In this document: positions 1 to 11,400 of the stretch, one piece after another
How the letters are laid out: the number at the start of each line of letters is the position of its first letter
Position numbering within the stretch: the first letter of the stretch is position 1
Assembly (NCBI GenBank): GCA_964019695.1
Contig: OZ026515.1
Location: 77,612,678 to 77,676,677 of the forward strand
Reading direction: 5' to 3'
DNA length: 64,000 nucleotides
Origin: Loripinus fragilis
Taxonomy: Eukaryota; Mollusca; Bivalvia; Lucinida; Lucinidae
Notes under the pieces: generated by a model
Told to the model about the DNA's origin: nothing
Databases searched by the model: none
What the model saw: the letters and a program-made list of their open reading frames with translations, nothing else
Translations under genes and position numbers: made by a program

Positions 1-309
1 AAACATTTTACCGACAAATGGCATATTATATTGGTTGTTAATAACTATGGTTTTTCAAATATATATGAGTTGACTGAGATGGCGCCTTTTTTCTCATTTT
101 GTTGAAATTTCTTTTTTTTTCATATAGATAAACAGTCAATTTAGTTGTAGAAAAAATATACTTTATAAATTCATCAGCTCTCATTACAACATGAAAAATA
201 GATATAATATGTTAGCTTGAAAAATAAAGGGAGGTAAAGTTAGTCAAGACAAGTATGGATATATATAAACATGTGGTATCCTGATCCAGTAAATACATAA
301 AATGAGCTA

Positions 310-510
310 TGACATGATTATTGTTTGTTTGATTTGATTCTTTACGTCCCATCAGCAGTTTTTCAGTTATAAAGGGACGGATCTTTCTGGGTTGAACCAG
401 TACAAAGCTAGGAATAATGTGTCTTGCTCAAGGCCACAATGCAGTGACTCCGGTGAGGCTCTAACCCGTGGCTGCTCAGTCTCGAGTCAAGCACTGGGCT
501 ACTGCGCTCT
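310..510 (-). mobile_element. tRNA-derived SINE, degenerate
   Basis: Minus strand: a decayed tRNA head, then CTTGAGCAAGACACATT, GTACTGGTTCAACCCAG, and a tail of AATCAAATCAAACAAACAA. Same family as 49297-49505. Confidence 0.6.
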
Positions 511-708
511 CAGCTGTGACGTGAGATTTCCAACAATGTGATATGTGCGATCAGAGAGGCTCAGACCAGCCTGCGCAGTCTGGTCAGAGCCTTTGACAGC
601 TGCTTGAATATTCACATGAACTTCCTAAGCTTAAAATGAGGCTACACAGGCTCATCTGAGTCTATTCATGTCAAAATGCCACATTGTTGGAAATCACGTG
701 TTGCGGCT
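511..708. mobile_element. MITE with GTTGGAAAT inverted ends, copy 1
   Basis: Shares the inverted TTTCCAACAATGTG ends and GCGGCTCATAT right terminus with 32884-33128. The left terminus is eroded against a SINE. Confidence 0.6.
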
Positions 709-784
709 CATATATTGATGTGTCCAAGCTTGTCCGGATGTGAGACGGGAATGAATGAATGACCCAGTAATAGATCTACATATG

Positions 785-915
785 CTGTTTGTGTCCGAGC
801 TTGGCGGGACGGGACGAAGTTTTCTCAAGCCTCACCAGTGTCACAGGGTTGTGTCCTTGAGCAAGACACATTTATCCTTCAACCCAGGAAGACCCGTCCC
901 AACGTAACTGAAAAA
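785..915 (+). mobile_element. SINE fragment (3' half)
   Basis: CTTGAGCAAGACACATTTATCCTTCAACCCAGG, marked at its first 20 bases CTTGAGCAAGACACATTTAT. The head is missing. Confidence 0.5.
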
Positions 916-1574
916 TTGTTGACAGGGGCGTTACAAAAAAAATACATAGGGGTAATTTCTAGGTAAAAGAAATTATCCATAACACCGTTTACAACGAGTG
1001 CGACTTGTTCGGGAGAAATTATTAATTTCCAATTATTCGGTGCGCCCTCTGGCGTCAAAAAACTTAGCATTTTCACTTTTGTATTATGACATGCCAGTCC
1101 TGCCTCATGACAACCTAGTTCTGCATATTTACAACCTAGTTCTGCCTTTTGAAAACTGAGAAATGACCTGAATCTAAATACGAGTGAAACGACTACTAAA
1201 TGACAATTTGCATGATATAATGACACAATTTACAAAGTAAAATGAGATTACCAACATACAAAAACAAACTTGTATGCATGGAGTATCGGCGGAAATTTCA
1301 TACCATATACCAGCGACTATCCGTTCGCTAGTCCTATTTTGAATTCCTCAATTCAGAACCGTGATTTTTGTTCCCGGCGCCATAAAAGATTTAGCCCGTG
1401 TTCATCTGATTTTAAACAATGTTCCAACTTGTTTTACTGAATAAAGTGTCATTTCTGTGTGTTTCTCTAAACACTGATTTGTTGACACCATTTGCATGCC
1501 CAATCGTAATTCTGGACAACCATAATTGATGAGAGAAAATGATGACAGGGGTGATCGAAGAAAAAAAAATCAGA
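916..1574. other. No gene seen
   Basis: AT-rich intergenic sequence. No splice-supported frame and no recognisable repeat. Confidence 0.5.
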
Positions 1575-1830
1575 AAAAAATGTTTTGACCTTTTGACCCC
1601 ACCTGGAGGTTGAGGGTGTGTGTAAGAACAGAATATGTGCTTGCAAGGTGCTCTATGTTCTATTCCCTTTAATTTGATATGCAACATGACTACTTTCAGT
1701 AAAAACTGTTTTGACCTTTTGACCCCACCCCAGGGGTAGAGGGTGTGTGAGAGGACAGAATATGTGCTTGCATGTTGCTGCATTCGTCATTCTCATTAAT
1801 TTGATTAGCAACATGACCATATTCTGAAGA
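1575..1830 (+). repeat. Tandem duplication, about 130-bp unit x2
   Basis: Each unit has TGTTTTGACCTTTTGACCCC, then GAACAGAATATGTGCTTGCA-like sequence and AATTTGAT(A/T)(A/T)GCAACATGAC. A weaker third copy is near 2000. Confidence 0.7.
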
Positions 1831-4790
1831 TTTTAAAGTTTATTTTTGGTCTCTGTCCCACCCTCTAAGTACACCCAGGGTGCAGGGCCCAGGCCTTCGA
1901 ACTAATATCCTGTTTGATATGTTTCATATCTATTGTACCTCTGTCTGCATGCGAAATTCCAGTAAAAAATATTGACAACTGACTGAGTTATTGCAAAATT
2001 TAAATATTTGACCTTTGAACCCGCCTAAGGGGTCAGGAGATTGGGCAAAATTTTAATCACTGCCATGCTTATCTACAGACACTGGGTAATCATGGCCGTC
2101 AGATATAATAGCGTTGGTGTAATGTGAAGTTTATTACACAAAAAGCCCTTATAGCCTTTGCATTAACCTAAAGGGTCATAACTCAGTCAAAATTTATCGG
2201 ATGATCTCCAAAGGACCTCTGACACTTTGATAGGGTATCTGTCTATTTTTCAGATGCTTCCCAAAACTTCCCTATACATAAGATATCACTGGTATCCTTT
2301 TGAATAAGGCGTTTGATGCATTAGGAACAAATAAAATTTATGATTAGGCAGGCAGACTACTATGACAAAACAGGAAACGCTACCAAATGGGGAAGGGGCG
2401 CAAAATTTGACTTTACCAAAACGCTTAGTAATCAATTATTTTCCGATGTAAGGGTATTAACATCAAATACTTCATTACAAATCACATTGGACGTATTTTA
2501 AAGTCCAAAATCATGAGCTTTTTAATGATTTTTTTATCTGATTTGTTAAAAAATCATTTTGATGTGCAACTGAAGTCTATTCTACCTTGATGGCAATATA
2601 TTTACCTGGTGCAATATTATGCACAATATACTATAACTATTCACCCATGCATAAAGTACATATATTCGGGGGCCATGTAGCATATGTGTATTGAATAGAT
2701 ACAGTTTATGAACAAAATAACTGAATTTAGTAAAAGGACAATATTCATAATCTAAAGACAAATATGCAAAAAAAAGTTGTAATATTTCATGACTAAGGGG
2801 TTATGAAAAGGAAACTTACTTGCATTGTATCGGCAAAAAAACCTTTTCAATAGAACACACTAAAATCCCCCCACCCCCCCACACACACACACAACCGACA
2901 GTCTAAACGCTATTCACATATATTGTGTAAAATATAAGAACGCATTTACCTGCAAAGCGGATTAGTTGGGACTCGGTGGGGAATAATGTTATAAAATATT
3001 TATTACTTTCATATATGTTTAATGCAAAAATGACCACTTTAGCCCAAAAATAAAGCCGTATATTCATTGAAATAGGAAAATAAATGCAATATCGTAAAAC
3101 AGAGACTAACAGCGAGCTTATATATGAAAATGGAAGCATTTGACCAACTTTAATTTTTATCAAATTTATAGGCAGTGATACACTGTGATTCCCATTACCA
3201 CGAACTTAACCTGTATTTTATGATGCTTTACCCTTCTGTAAACTTTGATTGAAATGATTACATCCCTTCAAAAGTTATTGATCGTAAACCACAATTTAGC
3301 CAAAATTTAAGTAAAATAAATTTTCCTTTTTTAAGGAGGGCTTGCCTAGTTTAAAAACAGCAGGTGCACCTTGTATGTTGGGAACACCTCCAAATTTGGT
3401 TATTTTTTTACACTGCACTAAAACCACGTCATAGACGAACATCAACAATATTTATTGAGTCGGTCGGTAAGATACTCTTCTGCAAAAGAAAAACACAGTT
3501 ATCTAAAGCAGCACCTAGCGCCTTACACTGAAGGACTTTAAAAACGCACAAAAATGAAATAAATAAAATTTACTTATTTTTAATGCATCAATTATTTGAA
3601 TTTTTGCAACAATAAACATCAACATGTCAGCAAAACATGTTTTTAATTTCATGCCAAAATAATAAATAATGTTAGGACAACAGTTTATCGAATAACAATA
3701 CCCTTAGGTTCTAAAGTTGCAATTTGAAATTTATCTAGAAATCAGGCGTGATTTAAAGTAATTGTATTGAAATATTTTTAGTAAAAATCTGGATACAAAT
3801 TTCCCTCGAAGCCCTATTATTTGTCTGGAATTGACGATAGGCAGCCAGAATGCAAATATCGTTGATACACTCGACATAAGTTGTCGTCTTAACATCAGGT
3901 CGTCATTTTTGGTTAACCAGACCTGCATCAATATTTAACTGTCCCTGTAGCCTGATAACGATCTCGTAGGCGTTGTATAAGTGATAGCCTATCCCAAAGG
4001 CCTAGAACTTTTCAAATAGTCATTTCATTTTTTCCATATAAACACATTCCTACTTTGTTGCTAGTCTGTAGGCTGGTGCTTAGTTCTGAAAATCATACAA
4101 CCCCACTGAAGCAATTACATTTATAGACTAGCCATGAGTATGGCCATTTGGAAAAGAAAAAAAAATATTATTACAATATTTTACATGTATTAATGACCAC
4201 TTTTATTATCAGACTGGTAGCTATTCTATATAGTTGACTGATGGCAATTATAATGGCCAACTTCGAATCTAGCTCAAGTTCTATTCAAACATCGATAGTC
4301 ACTACTATAGTGACGTCGAGACCCTACTATAGATCAACGGTGGGTTAGAGCACCGTTACTCTAGTAGCTTGTCTGGTCCCCCCCCCCCCTCTAGACCTAT
4401 CTAGCAAGATGGGTTCAAGATCTTTCAATAGCCTCAAAATGTTTTTATTTTACAAAATAAATACTTGATGTGTTTTATTTGTGGTCCCTCTTATTCGTAA
4501 TTGTTAATTAGAGTAGGCTGTTCAGTTTATGCACACCCTTTTTTTTACGATGAAGAAATGAGGGGTATACAGGGCTATTCACTTTGTTTACTTGACAACT
4601 AATTAAAAGGTTGGAACTGTAGCCGTTTGGGTATAAACCTGAGCACGCATCTATTACATAAGAACTTTAGTAGCAACTTTAGCTCAATTCGAAGTGGGCC
4701 AATATCATTCCAATTGTGCCAGATCGTTCTTGTTCGGACAATCGTGACATGATTACTTAAGTTATAAAGTTAAAGCTACAGTATTTTAAA
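1831..4790. other. Intergenic, scattered repeat debris
   Basis: GGTCATAACTCAGTCAAAAT (about 2177) and CCTTCAAAAGTTAT (about 3265) belong to a family also at 5340-5480. (CA)n after a C run at 2868-2893; 12-base C run at 4378-4389. No coding signal. Confidence 0.5.
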
Positions 4791-5650
4791 CATGTTTATG
4801 TACAAGCTACATGTCAAAGAGACCCAAAATTGTATGCCACATGCCATGATCCCAAAATATATCCTCACACCAAATTTGGGATTCCTACCTCAAATTATAT
4901 ACAGATATGCTCTGGGCTCGACCTTGCTAGAACTGAAACCAGAGGCCAAGGTCACATTGACCTGGAACCAGTTGTTGACTCGCCAGGGCCCAAGATGTAT
5001 CTACATACCAAATATGGACCTGCTACCATAAATAATATAGGCGATCTGCTGTGGGTGCATTTTTTCAAGACCTGACTCCTGATATCAAGGTCACAGTGGC
5101 AGAAAACAGTGAGCGACATTCCATGACCCCAACATATATCCACAAATTGAATTTGGGTATTATATGTCATATTATATGAGACATGCTCTTAACACTATGT
5201 TTTGCTTGCTGTCGGTGAGTTGTCTTGTCGGTGAATTGTTTTTTGCTTACACACGACCGTTATTCTAACAGTATGTTATATAAATAGACAACCAGGTAGA
5301 GGGTATCACTATTCAGACACAAATGCTTGCGGCGAGAGCACCGCAAGCAAAAAGGCCATAACTCAGTCATAATTTTGCGGATGACCTCCAAATTAGAACT
5401 TGGCCTGTATTTAATAATGCTTTACCCTTCTGTAAATTTTGAATTCAATTGATCATCCCTTCAAAAGTTATCAACCGAAACCAAAAGTGTGACAACGCGG
5501 ACGACGACGCCGCTGACTACGACGACGACAATGGAGACATGATCCCTATTTGTCGAACATGCTTCGCAGAGGTGACACAAAAAGTAAACATGATATTCAT
5601 TGAACTGTATAAAACATGTGTTACCCATATGCTATACAAGTAATAAATAA
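4790..5650. other. Dispersed repeat fragments
   Basis: AAGGTCACATTGACCT at 4949 and AAGGCCATAACTCAGTCATA at 5350. The open frames here are repeat-borne. Confidence 0.45.
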
Positions 5651-5919
5651 ATGATACTTTACCGAGGATTTCTCGTTTAAACCACAAAGTGGGCGTAAAC
5701 AGAAAGCCAATGAAATGTCCTTTATTTTGCTTGTAGTATGGCGCAGGCGCAAACAAACACGTGTTACTGTCACCTGACGAAACTTACATGTACATTCGCT
5801 CCTCCCTGCATCCGGTCGAAGCTGTCAATTATTTTACAAAAATTTACAGGTTAATTTGTTGCTATCATGTTACGAAGTGCCCGTCTACATCGCTGTTTAA
5901 ATAAATTGGAAATTAGAGT

Positions 5920-6036
5920 ATGGTTTTTAAGCTCCACCTTCTTCTTTATTCAACATCAGCAAAGATCAAAGAAAACATCATCGGCCATACTACAATGAGG
6001 GAAAATGAGGAAGTTTCTAAATCGAAAACGACTAAG
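5920..6036 (+). CDS. Possible 5' exon of an unknown gene
   Basis: An ATG opens 39 codons, starting MVFKLHLLLYSTSAK and ending SKSKTTK, and runs exactly into a good donor, GTAAGA at 6037. I recognise no family and no downstream partner exon before SSNA1 begins. It may be chance or a remnant. The surrounding 5650-6140 region carries no repeat that I recognise. Confidence 0.15.
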
Positions 6037-6284
6037 GTAAGATCTCCAGGCTTGTTTTCCTATTATAAATATTAAAATATGAAATTGTATGTAAGGCGGT
6101 GTTTTATGCATGTGCAAAATTTTAGTCCAAAATTTTATCATTAAAGATATTTTAAAAAAGAAGAACGATGTTCACTGAATTTCTGTACGCACAGTAATAC
6201 AGTATCATACGGGTAGCAGGGTCACGTGGTTTCATACGCCACTCAAACTGCCTTCCAAGGAAGAAAATGATGCGTGTATTAGCT

Positions 6285-7070
6285 CACCAGAGCCGAAGGC
6301 TCATGCGTGAGCTAGTAGTATACCAATGACTCTGGCGTCGGCCCGTCAATACTTTCTAACATCTTCTCCTCTGAAACTGCTGGGCCAATTGAACTCGCTG
6401 AATTGAGTCTCATGTTGAGACTCCTTAGGATGCGGGAACGAAAGTTTGATCAAATGGTGCTGGTACCAAGATGGCCGCCATGCCTAAATATGGTAAAAAA
6501 ACTTTAAAAATCTTCTCCAAACCAGAAGGCCGATGACCTTCGGACTTTGCTTGTAACGTTGTGGTTGTGGGACCTACCAAGTTTGGTCAAATTATGGTAC
6601 AAAGTTGACCTTGACCTACTTTACGTCAAGGTCAAATTTCCTTCCTAATGCATTTAGAAGTGGGAAATTGAAAAGGGCGTTTTAAAACTGTTGAAGCCAA
6701 AGTCATTGTACTCATTAGATATGTTTAACCTAATGTAATGATGCAATGACTATGAATAAGTCACAAAGGTCAACCTTGACCTTAAACGTCGCTTATATTG
6801 GACTCCCATCAATATATTAAAACATATGTTTCTCAGAAACCATTTGGCCAATTGAATTCAAATTTTATATAAAATTTCATATAAAACTCCTTAGGGTGAG
6901 GGGAAGAAATTATTTACAAATTGTTATGGTCACTGTCACGCCCATATATGGTTAATACCCTTTAGAGCCCTTCTTCTCCAGAACCAGAAGGCTGATGACC
7001 TTCGGACTTGATATGTAGCATTAGAGGTGTGGGGCCTACGAAAATAGTAAATGAGTATGATCAGGAAATA
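6285..7070 (-). repeat. Dispersed repeat, reverse copies of the 455-bp family
   Basis: Begins TTAGCTCACCAGAGCCGAAG and has AAGATGGCCGCCATGCC and GTCAAGGTCAA. It is the inverted relative of the array at 60640-62275. Confidence 0.65.
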
Positions 7071-7644
7071 CCACAATCACAAACTGCAGACAACCCCGTG
7101 GAACCGCGTGGAAGAGCCACACAACCTTGTTCAAATGAAAAGTTGATTTTAAAAAAAAATGCGCAGATTCGCCAGAGCATTCGATGTTCGCCAAAATAAA
7201 GCCCTGTGTAAGTTTCGTTGTTCAGCATGTTGAAAATGTATCATATGAGTTCCCCCTGAATTTAAATATGACTCATGAAGGTTTTATTCTGCAAATTTAA
7301 CGGGTCAACCGATTATCTCCAATTTCAATATGATTACTGACAACAGGAAGGCGTGGGATCTTTCTTAGTCGTTGGGTCTTTGCGGGAGTCGTTGGACCAG
7401 GTGTCATTCACGAGGGTTTGCCCAGTAAACATAAAAAAGCGGACCACTATCGGCTCATATCACTAGTGAAACGCCATTTAAATGGTACATGTAGTTCGCT
7501 GGTGGGCCGATCCGTCATGTGAAATGTAGAATGATTGCATGATTACTTAACTGACATATCTATTTAAAAATGTTTATTTTCTGCCATGAATGACACTTGT
7601 CTTTTTGACCACAGTGGAGACATAATCCACATAATTATTTTGAC

Positions 7645-7745
7645 GTCTGTGAGGGTTGAACCCACGAATGCGGCGTGCGCGCTTAGCACTGCTACGTCTG
7701 ACGCCCTTAACCATTGCACCATCGAGGCATCCACAAAAAAGGATG
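7645..7745 (-). mobile_element. tRNA-like SINE head (second family)
   Basis: Minus strand A-box TGGTGCAATGG is perfect and B-box GGTTCAACCC is near-perfect, 45-50 bp apart, with a long variable-arm-like insert. It lacks a paired acceptor stem, so it is not a plain tRNA gene. Confidence 0.45.
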
Positions 7746-8304
7746 CTCAAATAGCGTATATAACGACGCCAGACGCTGCAGTACACTCCGTATAGGGGTT
7801 CTATGAATTATGCTTTTTTCTGCAATGAATTATGATATTTCATCATTTTTTGGCGAACGTTAATTAATCCCTGTGCCAGATGGAATGTATGGCAATCAAA
7901 TTAGTCATTTCCTACAGAATGACCAGAACATTGTTTTATATAATTTAGATTACACCAAATAAGATTAAAAATACATAAAGAACTTTGAACTTTAACTTAT
8001 GGCGACGGTCAACATGTAATGGGAGGCACATATTTCAAGTTGGTTTCAAGTTTTATTATAAGTAATCCACCGGATTTCCGGGTGTGCCTCTCCAAAAGGC
8101 AGAACCGTCTTCAAAAGTGCCTGTGAACTGTCTTCAATTTTGTCGGTGAACTGTCTTCAAAACGGCGTAGTTGACTTGTCTTGTCGGTGAACTGTCTTGT
8201 TCCCCGAACAGCGATATTGCTAAATTTCACGGAAACGTCCGAAGGCTACATTTAAAGGGAGGTAAATCTGTAATGCATAGAAACAAAATCTGCGCAATGT
8301 TTGA

Positions 8305-8311
8305 TGACGTA
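8305..8311 (+). promoter_or_regulatory. CRE-like motif upstream of SSNA1
   Basis: TGACGTA lies about 105 bp upstream of the SSNA1 start codon, in sequence (8215-8413) that carries no recognisable repeat. It resembles a CREB/ATF half-site. No TATA box is obvious. The assignment rests on motif and position only. Confidence 0.25.
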
Positions 8312-8413
8312 GATCACTGCCAGTAGTCGAACAAACATTTCAGTTCGGACAAGTCCATTGAAAACGAATTTTTATTTCCTAGAAAGCTAGGGTTGTGATT
8401 TTGTCTTGAAAAA

Positions 8414-8465
8414 ATGTCTCAACAAGGGGCAGCGCTCCAGAGCTACAATAATGAACTGGTTAAAT
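8414..8465 (+). CDS. SSNA1: SSNA1 exon 1 (coding part)
   Basis: Starts at the ATG of MSQQGAALQ and codes residues 1-17 plus the first base of Cys18. It ends at the donor GTAAGT (8466). The ATG is preceded by AAA, a good animal start context, and it matches the usual SSNA1 start, so no upstream start is needed. A TRIM-like element begins 34 bp after the donor. Confidence 0.93.
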
Positions 8466-11400
8466 GTAAGTGTTATTTAGAAAGATACGGAATACGTTTT
8501 GTAGTGACAGTGCCATTCCTAACAGCCTCGCTGTTGGGTTAACTCTTTAGCGACATGGTTAGAGTGGTTGACTGTCACGCAGGAGTTCTGGGTTCGAATC
8601 CTGGCGGAGCCAAAAGATTTTCCCCTTGGAATTACTTCACTGGTGGCAGCGGTAATTCGGGAGTGCCTGAGTTGGCCTCTGGGACCGGTAGCGGGATCCC
8701 TAGGTTGTGGTTGATGCCCGGCTCTCAGGAAATAAAAGGGGGAAGAGTGTAGTGACAGTGCCATTCCTAACAGCCTCGCTGTTGGGTTAACTCTTTAGCG
8801 ACATGGTTAGAGTGGTTGACTGTCACGCAGGAGTTCTGGGTTCGAATCCTGGCGGACCCAAAAGATTTTCCCCTTGGAATTACTTCAGTTTCAAGCTTAC
8901 GCTACAGAATAGAGTGGGTGGGGTAAAACTTCTTCAACAGCTTCACAATCAGCCTGGGTACAAAATGGGTATTTTAACCAAATATGGCAAAACAATTGAA
9001 TTCACATAAACGGGTAATTGCAGAAATTAAACAGAGCTCTCGGAAACGCAGAATTACGCGTATTGGTACTGTAGAGAATTGGCACTGTCTCCGAGTCCGG
9101 TACCGGACCCCTAGACTACGGGTCCGGTACCGGACCCCTAGACACTGATTCTAGGGGTCCGGTACCAGACCCCGAGCCACGCCTATGAGGACTGTCTCGG
9201 GGTCCGGTTGACAAGTCTAGGGATGCACGTATAGGTAGTAACAGTTATTTTACCAACAAAACTCATGTTGAAGTTTCACTTTGCTTCGTCCGCCAACTTT
9301 GATCCTCAATTGGATACCTATCTGTATTTACTGTCATTCGTCACACTATTCAAACAATTAAGCTTATACAAAAGGTATAAAAAATGGTAAAGTTAAAAAA
9401 AAGAACTTAACTCACCTGTAACGGATCAATTATCTTCTCATCTTCAATTAAAGGAACCAATTAAACTACTCGTTGGCAGCTGATTAGTGAGATGAGTGAG
9501 CAGTGTCAAATAAGCTTACATAGTCTGTAGTGTAGTTCATTATTCAACTATAGCTTTCAAAGAGACCCACGACTGGGACAACGGCAGTGGACCTAACTGG
9601 TATCTCTTGACATTCGGACATAGCTTTATACGAGACTCTGAATCTTTGGTCTTTTTTTAAACAACTAATATGGTCGACTTTTTAAAGACAAACAGTGTTA
9701 AACAATATCAGACTGCTCATACGATACCAGTCTGATCTGGATCCACACTGTTTGCTAGAGAGACCTTACAAATGGATATCCTAAGGTTGAAGACTCGATC
9801 GCGGAAATGCATCTAAAATAATGACAAACAGTGATGAACAAGATCAGACTGCTCCTATGATAACAGTCTGATCTCGGTCCACTCTATTTGCTACAGAGAC
9901 GTTACAAATGGATCTACATAGGTTGAACGACTCAATCGCGGAAACGCATCTAAAATTTACGTCTGCTGGAGTTATCCTAGGAGAGCAGTCAGATTTGGGT
10001 CCAAACTGTTTGCTACAAAGACGTCTTACGGACAGACAAACATTGCGAATCCGGTTCAGGCTGCTCCTAGGATAGTGGTTTGAAACGAGTCCACACTGTT
10101 TGCTACAAAGACGGCTTATGGGTCGTTATGTCAGGGAAATGCAGCTTATGCTTACGTCAATGGCCAATATCCCCGTACAGACAAACATTTGGGACCAGGA
10201 TCAGACTGCTCCTATGAGATTTGGGTCAATATTGATTGCTTCATAGACGTCTTTCAATAACGAACTAGTAGACGACATATGGGTCGTTATGTAGGAAAAT
10301 GCAACTTATGCTTACGTCAATGGCTAATTTCTCAATACAACCATTGTGGACCTGGATCAGACTGCTCTTATGAGAGCAGTTTATTCTGAATCCGCACTGT
10401 TTGCTACAAAGACTGGACTGGAATAATCTAGCAGAACATAAATGGCGTTTCGCTGGCGTGCTAATGATGGCTTAGTAGCTTTTTAATTTTTCAGGGGATC
10501 CTGATCAGTATTGCTAAGAAACCCTATATTTCTTATGATTTTTCAGGGGGAGGGGGTCCGGAGTCCCTGCCCCCCCCACTCTGGATCTGCGCATGAATAC
10601 GCCCAACTGATGTTAGATCCCTATCATAAATTTCTTAGCACCACATTTCGTAGAGCTAAATAGTCATATATAGCTGTTTTGTTGTGAATAACGTCCTGTA
10701 CCAGCATGCTATTATCGGGCCACCATCGGCCCATGCATTTGGCTGGTGTTCGACAGTGGTCTGATTTTGTGTGCTTATTTGGTCTTAAGCTTTTGGGTGC
10801 TCAAAAGAACCGTCAATAACGCTGTGAATATATTGTGCCAAAATCGGCCCACGTTTTAGCTGTTTTATTTTGAATAACTTCGGCCCACCATCGGCCCATG
10901 CGTTTCACTGGTGCTGGTGGTGGATGGACGGGTGGACAGACAGACAGACTTATATGTGTCCAATTAGCCGGTATGAAAGCAATTAAACAATGCACCTGCA
11001 ATCACCGTTTGCTTACTTCAATGAAAGTGCAAATTGGTATTAACCTCTAGGTTAATAATCAAGTAGACAGATAACAACAATAAATTTATAAGAACATTGA
11101 GACAAACATCAATTAAAGAACATCAAACCCTGCACCGATTCACTGATGCGATAGTAAGTTCCCCCTGACATCATGACCTTATTGAAAAAAAAAGGATAAT
11201 AAAAATAAAGGAATAAAGTAAGACAAATTATATCTAGTTATGTTTTTTTTTTCACTCTTGTCCGTTAAAAATCGTATACCTTTTGTATAAGCTTATACTT
11301 GTTTGAATAGTGTGACAGTAAATACAGATGATTAAAGATGGCAGACGAAGCAAAGTGAAACCTTAAAACGATTTTTGTTGGTAAAATAACGGTTACTACA

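Larger units (their letters stand above)
7200..8413. other. SSNA1 upstream region
   Basis: Apart from the tRNA-like block at 7645-7745 and repeats of GTCGGTGAACTGTCTT (8125-8205), nothing is recognised. The last 200 bp are presumably the SSNA1 promoter. Confidence 0.45.
8500..8887 (+). mobile_element. TRIM-like miniature LTR retroelement with tRNA-like LTR
   Basis: Two 140-bp direct repeats (8500-8639 and 8748-8887) differ at one position, begin TG and end CA, and enclose only 108 bp. One base after the left repeat comes a primer-binding-site-like TGGTGGCAGCGG (8641). Immediately before the right repeat is a purine tract, AAATAAAAGGGGGAAGAG (8730-8747). A 4-bp target duplication GTTT flanks the unit (8496-8499 and 8888-8891). 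These are the diagnostic parts of a terminal-repeat retrotransposon in miniature, with no coding capacity. It sits 34 bp inside SSNA1 intron 1, in the same orientation as the gene. Confidence 0.85.

Noticed and set aside
7574..7795. Functional tRNA-Leu/Ser gene
   Set aside because: A and B boxes are good, but no acceptor stem or complete cloverleaf is found; more likely a SINE head.
8553..8612. Functional tRNA-Asp gene
   Set aside because: The D-arm and acceptor stem do not pair properly, and the block is part of a duplicated LTR with PBS and purine tract.
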